From contig NZ_JACIVI010000003.1 of assembly GCF_014145335.1 (NCBI RefSeq), forward strand, positions 248,001 through 312,000: a DNA stretch of 64,000 nt. Direction: 5' to 3'. This DNA is from Aquariibacter albus. GTDB taxonomy: Bacteria > Pseudomonadota > Gammaproteobacteria > Burkholderiales > Burkholderiaceae_C. Positions within the stretch are counted from its first letter, which is position 1, and each line of letters begins with the position of its first letter. Below, in pieces: positions 41,716 through 50,355 of the stretch. Under the pieces are notes generated by a model. It had not been told where the DNA came from and ran no database searches. It saw only the letters and a program-made list of their open reading frames with translations. The translations under genes were made by a program, and so were the position numbers.

Positions 41716-43689
41716 ATGCATTACAGAAGAGAAATTGACGGGCTGCGGGCGCTGGCCGTCGTCCCAGTCATCCTTTTTCACGCCGGCTTTGATGGGCTGA
41801 AGGGGGGGTTTGTCGGAGTGGATGTTTTCTTCGTGATCAGCGGTTATTTGATCACGACCATCATCACTAGAGATCTGGACGCTGGGCGTTTCTCAATTAT
41901 CGATTTCTATGAGCGACGAGCACGACGCATTCTTCCGGCGCTTTTTTTGGTGCTGCTTGTAACAGCGGCAGCAGCTTGGCTGTTGATGCTTCCCAGCGAC
42001 CTTGCCGGTTTTGCGAAGAGCTTGGTCTCTGTTGTAATATTCTCCTCAAATATTCTATTCTGGCAGGAGAGTGGCTATTTTGATACATCAGCAGAGCTCA
42101 AGCCGCTATTGCACACATGGAGCTTGGCGGTCGAAGAACAGTTTTACGTCCTCTTCCCGCTGTTCTTGATGCTGGGGGGGCGCCTTGGTAAGCGACTCAC
42201 CTTTGGGTTGCTTGTTTTTTTCCTGATTGCGAGTTTCGCTTTTGCGCAGTGGGCCACCAACGCGAAGCCAGTGGCGGCTTTTTATCTGTTGCCGAGTCGA
42301 GGCTGGGAACTGCTGATCGGGGCTGCTGCAGCTATTTATATTAATTGGTCGAGGCGACCGACCCATCCGCAGTGGATCGATGGGGCGCTAAGTTGGCTGG
42401 GCATGATGTTGCTGGTTTTTGCCAATTTTAATTATAGCAAGATCACGCCATTTCCAGGTTTGTATGCCGCAGTTCCCACCGTGGGCGCGGCGTTGGTCAT
42501 TGTATTTGCATCCCCGCGGAACATGGTTGGGCGCTTGTTGGGGCAATCCATCTTTGTTGGGATAGGATTGGTTAGCTATAGCGCCTATCTCTGGCATCAG
42601 CCACTATTTGCATTGGCGCGATACCGAACCGCCACAGAACACGGTTCGTCATTGCTGTTATGGCTCTCGTTGGCCTCATTTGCACTAGCGTATCTGACTT
42701 GGCGTTATGTGGAGGCGCCCTTCCGAGACAGACATCGCGTCAGCCGACCGAAAATTTTTCTCGGTAGCTTAGTTGGTGGCCTGTTCTTCTTGGTGATAGG
42801 AGTTGCTGCAATTGCAACCAGAGGCTTTTTGGATCATTACTCCAGTTATCGTCTCAGCGACAAGCAGGCCAGCCTGCTTAAGTATTCAAACTATGAGAGC
42901 ACTGAGGATTTCGTGCGCAGCACCCGTTACGGGAGTTGTTTCTTTGGTACACAACTAGACTCATTCGACTACTTCGATCGAGTTAACTGCCTGAGGCTCT
43001 CGAGTCAGCAGCCGAACTATCTTCTTATAGGTGACTCACACGCAGCTCACTGGGCAGGTGCAATACGTAATATCTTCCCGAACGTGAACCTGCTGCAGGC
43101 GACGGCCTCAGGCTGTCGGCCGCTTTTCCGCTACGACGGAGCCAAGCGTTGCACGGATATGGTTCGCTATATCTACGAAGAGTTCGTTCCACGACATCGG
43201 ATTGACGGCATCATCCTGTCGGGAAGATGGGGCGCGGATGAAGTCATGGCTCTCCGCGAGACCGTGGACCGGCTACGTCCGTTGGTAGGCGAAGTCATCG
43301 TGTTCGGCCCTACTGCTGAGTACCGAAAATCACTTCCGCACATTCTGATCAACGATCCGGCGCTGGGTGAGTTGTGGTCCTCTTATGCCAGCAACTTCAG
43401 AGTCAAGGACCGGGGCCAGGTCGTGCGACAAATCGAGGCAGCACTGGTAGGCTCGGGGGCAACATACATCGACATCCAGGCCGAAGTCTGTGACGCAAAC
43501 CGTTGTCGGGTCCTTGCAGATGAAATGCAACCCATGGTTTGGGACTACGGTCACTTCACAGCGCCCGGAGCAGAGTTCATCATTCGTAAGCTTAAGAATG
43601 AGGGACAACTTCGGCTGGGAGTAGACAGGATAGATTCGCAGGTCAGCCCTGTTGAGCTAGCACCCTCTGCCGTCCAATCTTTGCGTTGA
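41716..43689 (+). CDS. Acyltransferase-3/SGNH membrane protein (OafA-like), copy 2
   Basis: 657 aa, starting 35 nt after copy 1 and beginning MHYRREIDGLRALAVVPVI. It is a clear paralogue with the same architecture: FHAGF, GVDVFFVISGYLI, WSLAVEEQFYVLFPL, RYVEAPFRDRHR, then an SGNH domain with GDSHAAHWAG and DYGHFTAPG. The N-terminal halves are very similar and the SGNH halves much more diverged, which suggests duplication followed by change in acceptor or site specificity. Low GC like copy 1. Confidence 0.93.
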   Translation: MHYRREIDGLRALAVVPVILFHAGFDGLKGGFVGVDVFFVISGYLITTIITRDLDAGRFSIIDFYERRARRILPALFLVLLVTAAAAWLLMLPSDLAGFAKSLVSVVIFSSNILFWQESGYFDTSAELKPLLHTWSLAVEEQFYVLFPLFLMLGGRLGKRLTFGLLVFFLIASFAFAQWATNAKPVAAFYLLPSRGWELLIGAAAAIYINWSRRPTHPQWIDGALSWLGMMLLVFANFNYSKITPFPGLYAAVPTVGAALVIVFASPRNMVGRLLGQSIFVGIGLVSYSAYLWHQPLFALARYRTATEHGSSLLLWLSLASFALAYLTWRYVEAPFRDRHRVSRPKIFLGSLVGGLFFLVIGVAAIATRGFLDHYSSYRLSDKQASLLKYSNYESTEDFVRSTRYGSCFFGTQLDSFDYFDRVNCLRLSSQQPNYLLIGDSHAAHWAGAIRNIFPNVNLLQATASGCRPLFRYDGAKRCTDMVRYIYEEFVPRHRIDGIILSGRWGADEVMALRETVDRLRPLVGEVIVFGPTAEYRKSLPHILINDPALGELWSSYASNFRVKDRGQVVRQIEAALVGSGATYIDIQAEVCDANRCRVLADEMQPMVWDYGHFTAPGAEFIIRKLKNEGQLRLGVDRIDSQVSPVELAPSAVQSLR

Positions 43690-44141
43690 GGTTGACTGTT
43701 ATCGTTGGTCTATTCCGTCAAGCATGGTCGCATCTTATTAATCAGAATCCACAGCCATGCCCCGAATCTGCCGCTCGCGCGTCGGCGCGGTTCGTGCCGC
43801 GCGGCTGAGCGGACTGCATAGCAACTCGGTGAGGTCAATGTGCGAGTTGAAGTGACTTGCCCCCCTCCTGCCGTACCAGCCTGAAGCAGCAGGAGTCCGC
43901 CAACCCGGGGAATGGACGACATGAAGAAGCGCAGCGGTGCAGGTCATCGGGCGCCCCCCAAGCAAGCCGGTCGGCATCCGTCGGCCACCCGGTGGCACGG
44001 TGCAGGCGTGTGGGTCGGACGCCAGGGTTTTCCGGTGATGAAGCGAATTCGCGTGCCCTGCTGAAAAGCATTCGTTTGCCCGCCCGGGATCGGGTCTCCA
44101 CCATCGCGCCCCAACTCAACAGGGTAGGCAGGAGACGGATC
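43690..44141. other. Spacer upstream of lldP
   Basis: 452 bp in which composition changes from the AT-richer acyltransferase block back to GC-rich sequence. A short hairpin (GCGCGG-TTCGTG-CCGCGC, 43785-43802) lies inside. Open frames crossing it have no recognisable protein. It presumably contains the lldP promoter, but I cannot place it. lldP has a good ribosome site (GGAG 8 nt before the ATG). Confidence 0.4.
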
Positions 44142-45803
44142 ATGGTCTGGCAACAGGTGTACGACCCGATGGGCAGCATGGTGGTCTCCACCCTGCTGGC
44201 CGCGATTCCGGTGGTGGTGATGCTGGTGGCGCTGGGCTTCCTGCACATCAAGGCCCACATCGCGGCGGGGATGGGGCTGGTGGCCGCCGTGGGCGTGGCC
44301 GTGTTCGCCTACGGCATGCCGCTGGGCATGGCGGGCAATGCCGCCTTGCTCGGGGGGCTGACCGGCCTGTTGCCGATCGGCTGGATCGTGCTGAACATCA
44401 TCTTCCTGCATCAGCTGACCGAGCAGAACGGCAGCTTCAAGGTGCTGCAGGACTCCATCGCCGGCATCACGCAAGACCGGCGGCTGCAGCTTCTGCTGAT
44501 CGCCTTCGCCTTCGGTGCCTTCTTCGAGGGCGCGGCGGGCTTCGGCACGCCAGTGGCGGTGACGGCGGCGATCCTGATCGGCCTGGGCTTCTCGCCGCTG
44601 GCCGCCTCGGGCCTGAGCCTGATCGCCAACACCGCGCCGGTGGCTTACGGCGCGCTCGGCACGCCGGTGATCACGCTGGCCAAGGTGCACGGCTACGACG
44701 TGATGGAGGTGTCGGCCATGATCGGCCGCCAGTTGCCCTTCTTCAGCCTGCTGGTGCCCTTCTGGCTGATCTGGGCCTTCGCCGGCCGCAAGGCCATGTG
44801 GGAGATCTGGCCGGCCATCCTGGTCACCGGCGCCAGCTTCGCGCTGTCGCAGTTCCTGGTGTCCAACTACATCGGTCCGGAGCTGGTGGACGTGATCGCG
44901 GCGGTCGTCTCGATGAGCTGCCTGGTGGCCTTCCTGCGCGTATGGCGCCCCAAGACGATCTGGACCTCGGTCTCACTGAAGGGTCATGAACAGGACGGCG
45001 GAGCCGGCCAGGTGCCGACGGTGCCCAAGCGCCACCCCACGGCCGATGTGGTCCGCGCCTGGTTGCCCTGGGCCATCCTGACGGTGTTCGTCTTCGTCTG
45101 GGGCCTGCCCGAGGTGAAGAAGTTCTGGAACGGCATCTGGGCGCCGGCCTTCCCCATCGAGGGCCTGCACAACCTGATCGAGAAGATGCCCCCGGTGGTC
45201 CCCGCGCCCCACAAGGAGACCGCGGTCTACACCTTCGGCCTTCTGTCGACCACGGGCACCGGCATCTTCCTGGCCGCGCTGGTGGGCGGGCTGGCGATGA
45301 AGTACAGCCCGGTCCAGCTCCTGGCCACCTTCTTCCGAACGATCTGGCTGGTGCGCTACTCGTTGCTGACCATCGTGCTGATGCTGGCGCTGGGCACGCT
45401 GACCCGCTACTCGGGCACCGACACCACGCTGGGACTGGCCTTTGCCAACACGGGATGGCTCTATCCCTTCTTCGGCACGCTGATGGGCTGGATGGGCGTG
45501 GCGCTGACGGGCTCCGACACCGCGAGCAATGTGCTCTTCGGCGGCATGCAGAAGGTGGCGGCCGAGCAGCTCGGCCTCAGCCCCAACCTGATGGGCGCGG
45601 CCAACAGCTCGGGCGGCGTGATGGGCAAGATGATCGATGCACAGAGCATCGTGGTGGCCAGCACCGCCACGCGCTGGTTCAACCATGAGGGCGACATCCT
45701 GCGCTACGTCTTCTTCCACTCCATCGCGCTGGCCTGCCTGGTGGGTGTGCTGGTCACCTTGCAGGCCTACGTCTGGCCCTTCACGCTGATGGTGATTCAC
45801 TGA
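44142..45803 (+). CDS. lldP: L-lactate permease
   Basis: 553-aa LctP-family proton/lactate (and glycolate) symporter with about 12-14 transmembrane helices. Family motifs are AFAFGAFFEGAAGFGTPVAV, NTAPVAYGALGTPV, YSGTDTTLGLAFA, GSDTASNVLFGGMQ and GVMGKMIDAQSIVVA. The ATG at 44142 (MVWQQVYDPMGS) matches the family N-terminus; the open frame upstream does not. Followed 14 nt later by lldD: a lactate-utilisation operon. Confidence 0.95.
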   Translation: MVWQQVYDPMGSMVVSTLLAAIPVVVMLVALGFLHIKAHIAAGMGLVAAVGVAVFAYGMPLGMAGNAALLGGLTGLLPIGWIVLNIIFLHQLTEQNGSFKVLQDSIAGITQDRRLQLLLIAFAFGAFFEGAAGFGTPVAVTAAILIGLGFSPLAASGLSLIANTAPVAYGALGTPVITLAKVHGYDVMEVSAMIGRQLPFFSLLVPFWLIWAFAGRKAMWEIWPAILVTGASFALSQFLVSNYIGPELVDVIAAVVSMSCLVAFLRVWRPKTIWTSVSLKGHEQDGGAGQVPTVPKRHPTADVVRAWLPWAILTVFVFVWGLPEVKKFWNGIWAPAFPIEGLHNLIEKMPPVVPAPHKETAVYTFGLLSTTGTGIFLAALVGGLAMKYSPVQLLATFFRTIWLVRYSLLTIVLMLALGTLTRYSGTDTTLGLAFANTGWLYPFFGTLMGWMGVALTGSDTASNVLFGGMQKVAAEQLGLSPNLMGAANSSGGVMGKMIDAQSIVVASTATRWFNHEGDILRYVFFHSIALACLVGVLVTLQAYVWPFTLMVIH

Positions 45804-45817
45804 GCCGGGAGCAGCGC

Positions 45818-46969
45818 ATGCGTCTGAACGATTGCCACAACCTGCGCGATTTCCGCGAGCTGGCGCGCCGCCGGCTGCCGGGCCCCATCTTCAACTACAT
45901 CGACGGCGGCGCCGACGACGAGAGCACCACCCGTCGCAACACCGCGGCCTTCGAAGCCTGCGACCTCGTGCCCAGCGTGCTGCGCGGGGTGAAGGAGGTG
46001 GACCTGTCGGTCACGGTGATGGGGCAGAAGCTGGCGCTGCCCTTCTACTGCTCGCCCACTGCGCTGCAGCGCCTCTTCCACCACCGCGGCGAGCACGCGG
46101 TCGCCGCGGCGGCAGCCGGCTGCGGCACGATGTTCGGCGTGTCCTCGCTGGGCACGGTGAGCCTGGAGGAGCTGCGCCGCAAGCACGCCACGCCGCAGGT
46201 CTACCAGTTCTATTTCCACAAGGACCGCGGCCTCAACCGGGCCATGCTCGAGCGGGCCAAGGCCGCCGGGGTCAATGTGATGATGCTGACGGTGGACAGC
46301 ATCACCGGCGGCAACCGCGAACGGGACAAGCGCACCGGCTTCTCCATTCCCTTCCGGCTCACCTTGACGGGCATGGTGCAGTTCGCGCTCAAGCCGATGT
46401 GGGGCATCAACTACCTCGCCCACGAGCGCTTCCGCCTGCCGCAGCTTGACGGGCACGTCGACATGGGCGGCGGCAGCATGTCCATCGGCCGCTACTTCAC
46501 CGAGATGCTCGACCCCTCGATGAACTGGGACGATGTGGCCGAGATGGTGAAGCTGTGGAACGGGCCGTTCTGCCTGAAGGGTGTGATGTCGCCTGCCGAT
46601 GCGCGGCGCGCGGCCGACATCGGCTGCAACGGCGTGATCGTCTCCAACCACGGGGGGCGCCAGCTGGACGGCTCGCGCTCGGCCTTCGATGGCCTGGCCG
46701 AGGTCGTCGACGCCGCCGGCGATCGTCTCGACGTGATGATGGATGGCGGCGTCATGCGCGGCACCCATGTGCTCAAGGCCCTGTCCCTGGGTGCCAAGGC
46801 GGTCGGCATCGGCCGCGCCTACCTCTACCCGCTGGCGGCCGCCGGGCAGCCGGGTGTGGAGCGCGCCCTCCATCTGCTGCGCGACGAGCTGGAGCGCAGC
46901 ATGAAGCTCATGGGGTGCACCTCGGTGGCCCAGCTGTCGCGGGCGAATCTGCGGCTGCGCCCGGCCTGA
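45818..46969 (+). CDS. lldD: L-lactate dehydrogenase (FMN-dependent)
   Basis: 383-aa alpha-hydroxy-acid dehydrogenase, membrane-associated through the respiratory chain, which oxidises L-lactate to pyruvate. Features are the N-terminal DFRELARRRLPGPIFNYIDGGADDE, FYCSPTALQRLFHHRGE, MLTVDSITGGNRERDKRTG, and the signature VSNHGGRQLDGS with the active-site His. A conserved MDGGVMRGTHVLKAL segment binds FMN phosphate. The length equals that of E. coli LldD-like enzymes. No lldR of the GntR type is adjacent; a LysR gene is. Confidence 0.94.
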   Translation: MRLNDCHNLRDFRELARRRLPGPIFNYIDGGADDESTTRRNTAAFEACDLVPSVLRGVKEVDLSVTVMGQKLALPFYCSPTALQRLFHHRGEHAVAAAAAGCGTMFGVSSLGTVSLEELRRKHATPQVYQFYFHKDRGLNRAMLERAKAAGVNVMMLTVDSITGGNRERDKRTGFSIPFRLTLTGMVQFALKPMWGINYLAHERFRLPQLDGHVDMGGGSMSIGRYFTEMLDPSMNWDDVAEMVKLWNGPFCLKGVMSPADARRAADIGCNGVIVSNHGGRQLDGSRSAFDGLAEVVDAAGDRLDVMMDGGVMRGTHVLKALSLGAKAVGIGRAYLYPLAAAGQPGVERALHLLRDELERSMKLMGCTSVAQLSRANLRLRPA

Positions 46970-46978
46970 GCGTCCGGC

Positions 46979-47851
46979 TCATGCGAAGGCCGCCCTCAGC
47001 CACGCCAGGAAAGCTGCGACCTCCGGACGTTGCGCGTGCTCATGCTGCACCAGGGCGTAGTAGGTGCTGGCTGCCGGCACCCCGATGCCGAACAGCGGCT
47101 GCAACTGTCCGCTCTCGGTCCATCGCTCGGCGACCCGCCTTGTGCACAGGGCGACACCCAGGCCGCTGGCCGCCGCCTCCAGCAGGATCCCCAGGTCGGT
47201 GAAGCTCGGGCCGCGTGCGGGTTCGGGCCAGCTCAGGCCGGCCGCCACAAACCAGGGCCGCCACGGCAGGAGCGGGCTGCGCAAGAGATCGGCCCGCTTC
47301 AGGTCCTGCGCTTGCACCAGGGCCCGCTTGCTGACATAGGTCGGCGTGGTCAGGGCCACCGTCTCGTCCTCGAAGAGCTTGATGCTCATTCGCTCGTCGA
47401 AGCGGCCCGAACCGAAGCGGATGTCGATGTCGCGGCGCTCGGGTTTGTCCTGCATCGGCGCCTCCACCGCGACCTCGATCTCGATGTCGGGCCGATGGCG
47501 GTAGAAATCCGGCAGCCGGGGGATCAGCAGGTTGCGTGCAAAGGTCGGCGGAGCGCCTACACGCAGGCGCAGCTCAGGCGGCTCCTCGTCGCGAGCCAGT
47601 GGCGCCAGCTTGTCGAAGGCTTCGTGCACCTTGCCGAGATAGCGCTGGCCTGCCGCACTCAAGCGAACCCCGGTGGGCGATCGGTCGAACAGCAGCTCGC
47701 CCAGCTGCGATTCAAGCTGCCGGATGCGATGGCTCACTGCGCTGGGCGTGACGCACAACTCGGCGGCGGCCTGCGCGAAGCCGCCCAGCCGCGCCGCGCT
47801 CTCGAACGCCAGCAGCGCGTGAATTGGCGGCAGTCGCCTGGGGTGCGCCAT
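46979..47851 (-). CDS. LysR-family regulator (GcvA-like)
   Basis: 290 aa from ATG 47851. The N-terminal HTH (PPIHALLAFESAARLGGFAQ, ELCVTPSAVSHRIRQLE) is of the GcvA-type subgroup. The effector domain follows (LRVGAPPTFARNLLIPRLPDFY, DIDIRFGSGRF). It is convergent with lldD (9-nt gap), so it may control lldPD or the genes on its other side. The sequence does not decide. Confidence 0.88.
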   Translation of the reverse strand: MAHPRRLPPIHALLAFESAARLGGFAQAAAELCVTPSAVSHRIRQLESQLGELLFDRSPTGVRLSAAGQRYLGKVHEAFDKLAPLARDEEPPELRLRVGAPPTFARNLLIPRLPDFYRHRPDIEIEVAVEAPMQDKPERRDIDIRFGSGRFDERMSIKLFEDETVALTTPTYVSKRALVQAQDLKRADLLRSPLLPWRPWFVAAGLSWPEPARGPSFTDLGILLEAAASGLGVALCTRRVAERWTESGQLQPLFGIGVPAASTYYALVQHEHAQRPEVAAFLAWLRAAFA

Positions 47852-48025
47852 CTCACTCCTTCGTGGCTTCAGAGGATCGCCCTCGCCCGCAGAAGCGCCG
47901 GATGCTAACTGCCCCGGGATCCGCGCTGACAGCGAGCCGCTCGCCACAGGTCCTCCCGCGCAGCGGCCCGGAAACATCTCAATCCAGCACCGGGACGGCG
48001 CTGAATCGCGCAGCACGTTCCGAGC

Positions 48026-48044
48026 TCACTCCCACTCTATTGTC
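48026..48044 (-). repeat. Displaced guaA 3'-end copy (attachment-site-like)
   Basis: On the - strand this encodes TIEWE-stop, the GuaA C-terminus, and matches the real guaA end (50659-50677) at 16 of 19 bases in the same orientation. All three differences fall in third codon positions. Confidence 0.65.
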
Positions 48045-48220
48045 AACAGGCGGGTAGCGCTCATAGGTGTGAACGAACCTTTGTCGGCCGCAAACAGGGC
48101 CGATACCGACATTTCTACCGTCGCTGAACGGAGCTCAGGTGCACCGATCTTATGACCTTCGGCGATGAAGCCCGCGAAGTTGCCGCCTTGAGGGCAGAAG
48201 CAGCGCATCGCGGGCAGGGC

Positions 48221-48286
48221 TGACGGTATCCGAAACAGGGTTGCCCGCTTCGATGACGGTATCGGCAAAAGGTGGGTGACGGTATC
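48221..48286. repeat. Three TGACGGTATC direct repeats
   Basis: Identical 10-mers at 48221-48230, 48254-48263 and 48277-48286 (start-to-start 33 and 23 nt). They could be binding sites at the end of a mobile element or for the RHH protein encoded 84 nt downstream. No homologous element is recognised. Confidence 0.6.
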
Positions 48287-48369
48287 GCAGCGGCCCGTGT
48301 CACCTCGGCGCTTCGTTCAAGGCCCGCAGCACGTTTGTACTACGTTGCCACATTGTCGCGGAGCACTGC

Positions 48370-48654
48370 ATGCGCACGACCACCCTCCTCTTGGAAGAGC
48401 AGCTTCAGGCCCGCATTGCGGCTGCGGCTGAACGCGAAGGCAAGACCGCTCACGCATTCATGGCCGAAGCCATCGCGCGCGCCGTCGAGCGATCGGAGTC
48501 CGACGACGAGTTCCAGCGCAATTCCGAAGAACGCCTGGCCGAGTTGCAAGAGACCGGCAAGTCGGTTTGCTTCGACGAGGCGCGGGCGTACTTCGAGGCC
48601 ACAGCGCAGGGCCAGCGCCCTGCCCGCCCCTCGGCACGCCAGCTGTCCGGCTGA
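48370..48654 (+). CDS. Ribbon-helix-helix antitoxin-like protein
   Basis: 94 aa. The N-terminal beta-strand MRTTTLLLEEQLQARI and helices AAAAEREGKTAHAFMAEAIARAVERSE (about residues 17-43) form a CopG/ParD-like ribbon-helix-helix DNA-binding unit. The rest is a charged helical tail ending in a basic RPARPSARQL, the usual end of this antitoxin family. A ParE/RelE-type toxin normally follows, overlapping or within a few bases. None is here: the next 300 bp hold only a reverse-strand enzyme fragment. Confidence 0.78.
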   Translation: MRTTTLLLEEQLQARIAAAAEREGKTAHAFMAEAIARAVERSESDDEFQRNSEERLAELQETGKSVCFDEARAYFEATAQGQRPARPSARQLSG

Positions 48655-48689
48655 CGCGCGAAGGCGTGCCTTGTCGGGCGGTTACAGGG

Positions 48690-48962
48690 CGCGTTGCCGT
48701 TGTGGCGGGCGTAGACCCAGGCCGTGCGGCCGCCCCAGCAGTAGCCCACTAGGCCGGTGCGCTTGGCGTCGGCGTGGCCGCTGGCGCGTGCAAAGGCAAG
48801 GGTGGCGTCGAGGTCGGCGCAGACCTGGGCGTCGGGCACCTTGGACACCACCTGCGACAGGATGGCCGGGATGTCGGTCATCCTCGACACATCGCCCTGG
48901 CGGGCGAACATCTCGGGCGCGATGGCGAAGTAGCCCATCTTGGCGTAGCGGCGGTGCGTGCG
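48690..48962 (-). pseudogene. Dienelactone hydrolase fragment
   Basis: An internal piece of about 85 residues of a dienelactone-hydrolase-family protein: RRYAKMGYFAIAPEMFARQGD, PDAQVCADLDATLAFARASG and the nucleophile elbow GYCWGGRTAW. The N-terminal part is missing (a stop lies in frame at 48978-48980). Similarity ends after the elbow, where unrelated sequence and the RHH gene follow. Lacking the Asp and His of the triad, it cannot be active. Confidence 0.78.
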
Positions 48963-48980
48963 GTGCTGGGTGCCGACTTA

Positions 48981-49283
48981 TCAGCCCGGCAACTTCGCCG
49001 CCAGCAGATCGATTTTCTCGATGATTGGCGGCGTGCTCAGCAGCGCAGCGGCGTTGGCCATCAATGCGGTGGCGATGGCGCCGTGCAGGTGGGCCTCGCG
49101 CCCGGCCTCGTCGGCAAAGGCGTCAAACACGCCGAAGGTCGAGGGGCCGAACTTCAAGGCAAACCAGGCGGTGGTGCCCGACTCCGCGTTGGCGAGCGGC
49201 AGCGCGCCGGCCAGGAATTCGGCAACCGCGGCCTCCTGGCCGGGTTTGGCTTCGAGACGGACGAACAGGGCGAACTTGGTCAT
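48981..49283 (-). CDS. Antibiotic biosynthesis monooxygenase (ABM)-domain protein
   Basis: 100 aa from ATG 49283, with AAGGAT upstream. A dimeric ferredoxin-like ABM fold is indicated by KFALFVRLEAKPGQEAAVAEFL, SGTTAWFALKFGPSTFGVFDAF and the HLHGAIATALM motif. Such small proteins act as quinol or aldehyde monooxygenases or in stress response. It is divergent from the GlxA-type regulator 109 bp away, a common regulator/target pair. Confidence 0.85.
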   Translation of the reverse strand: MTKFALFVRLEAKPGQEAAVAEFLAGALPLANAESGTTAWFALKFGPSTFGVFDAFADEAGREAHLHGAIATALMANAAALLSTPPIIEKIDLLAAKLPG

Positions 49284-49392
49284 GGCGTGATCCTTGGTCT
49301 TTACGGGTGGGTGTTTCACGGAGCCCGTAGCCTAAGCGGTGTCGGCGATTTCCACGAGGGGCAGGAAAGACAATATTGATATCATTTCTGCC

Positions 49393-50355
49393 ATGCGAAT
49401 TCACCTGCTTGTCTTGGATGGCGTGTTCGACCTGGGCTTGGCGGCCCTGACCGACACACTCAGCACGGCCAACGCACTGGCGGGCTCGCTCGAACAGCCG
49501 CCAGCGCCTATCGAGGTCACGCTGGTCGGCGTGCGGCGCCGCGTGCGCACGGCGCAAGGTCTGACAGTGCCCGTGGTGCCAGTGCACGGTGTGCAGAACC
49601 CCGACGTCGTGCTCATGCCCGCGCTTGGCGCCAAGATGCCGGACACGCTCGCGGCGCGGCTGGCATGTGCGGACGTGGCCGACGCGGTCGTCGCGTTGCA
49701 GCAGTGGTCCGGCGCCGGAGCGGCGGTCGGTGCCGCCTGCACCGGCACCTTCTTGCTGGCGGAGAGCGCGCTGCTCGACGGTCAACGCGCCACGACCTCA
49801 TGGTGGCTGGCGCCGATGTTTCGGCAGCGCTATCCGCGCGTGCTGCTCGATGATTCCCGCATGCTCGTGAACTCGGCCGGCTTCACTACGGCCGGTGCCG
49901 CCTTGGCGCACCTTGATCTGGCGTTGAGCATCGTGCGCAGCTGCAGCCCGACGCTGGCGGCGCTGGCTGCGCGATACCTGCTGGTCGAGGCACGCGGCTC
50001 GCAAGCTGAGTTCGTGATCCCCGATCACCTCGCCCATGCCGACCCGGTGGTCCAGCGCTTCGAGGGCTGGGCCCGACGGCAGCTCGCGCACGGGTTCTCG
50101 CTGGCCGAGGCGGCCGTCGCAACAGGGACCAGCGAGCGCACATTGGCGCGACGCCTGCAGGGCGTGTTGGGTAGGTCACCACTGTCGTATTTCCAGGATC
50201 TGCGCGTCGAGCGTGCTGTTCATCTGCTGCGCACCAGCACCGACAGCGTCGACCAGATCGCCGCGCAGATCGGCTACTCCGACGGCGTGACCCTGCGCGC
50301 CTTGTTGCGACGCAAGCTGGGCCGCGGCGTGCGGGAGTTACGCGCCGGCGGCTGA
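49393..50355 (+). CDS. GlxA-family AraC-type regulator
   Basis: 320 aa from ATG 49393 (MRIHLLVLDGVFDLGLAAL). DJ-1/PfpI-like N-domain with the elbow Cys in GAACTGTFLLAESALLDG, and a C-terminal AraC domain (SLAEAAVATGTSERTLARRL; DQIAAQIGYSDGVTLRALLR). It is distinct in sequence from the GlxA-type gene at 36.2 kb. The divergent ABM monooxygenase is the likely target. The intergenic region has an AT-rich stretch (AATATTGATATCATT) just before the ATG. Confidence 0.88.
   Translation: MRIHLLVLDGVFDLGLAALTDTLSTANALAGSLEQPPAPIEVTLVGVRRRVRTAQGLTVPVVPVHGVQNPDVVLMPALGAKMPDTLAARLACADVADAVVALQQWSGAGAAVGAACTGTFLLAESALLDGQRATTSWWLAPMFRQRYPRVLLDDSRMLVNSAGFTTAGAALAHLDLALSIVRSCSPTLAALAARYLLVEARGSQAEFVIPDHLAHADPVVQRFEGWARRQLAHGFSLAEAAVATGTSERTLARRLQGVLGRSPLSYFQDLRVERAVHLLRTSTDSVDQIAAQIGYSDGVTLRALLRRKLGRGVRELRAGG

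Larger units (their letters stand above)
47852..48369. other. Spacer holding guaA-like att copy and direct repeats
   Basis: 518 bp without a supportable gene. It holds the displaced guaA 3'-end-like sequence at 48026-48044 and three TGACGGTATC direct repeats (48221-48286). The small open frame 48026-48268 (-) ends in TIEWE, as guaA does, but has no other recognised homology. Confidence 0.5.

Noticed and set aside
43857-44141. N-terminal extension of LldP to the upstream open frame
   Set aside because: The extension has no family similarity, while ATG 44142 has a good ribosome site and matches the family N-terminus.
48221-48286. A minimal CRISPR array
   Set aside because: Only three 10-bp repeats with unequal 23- and 13-nt spacers and no cas genes in the window.
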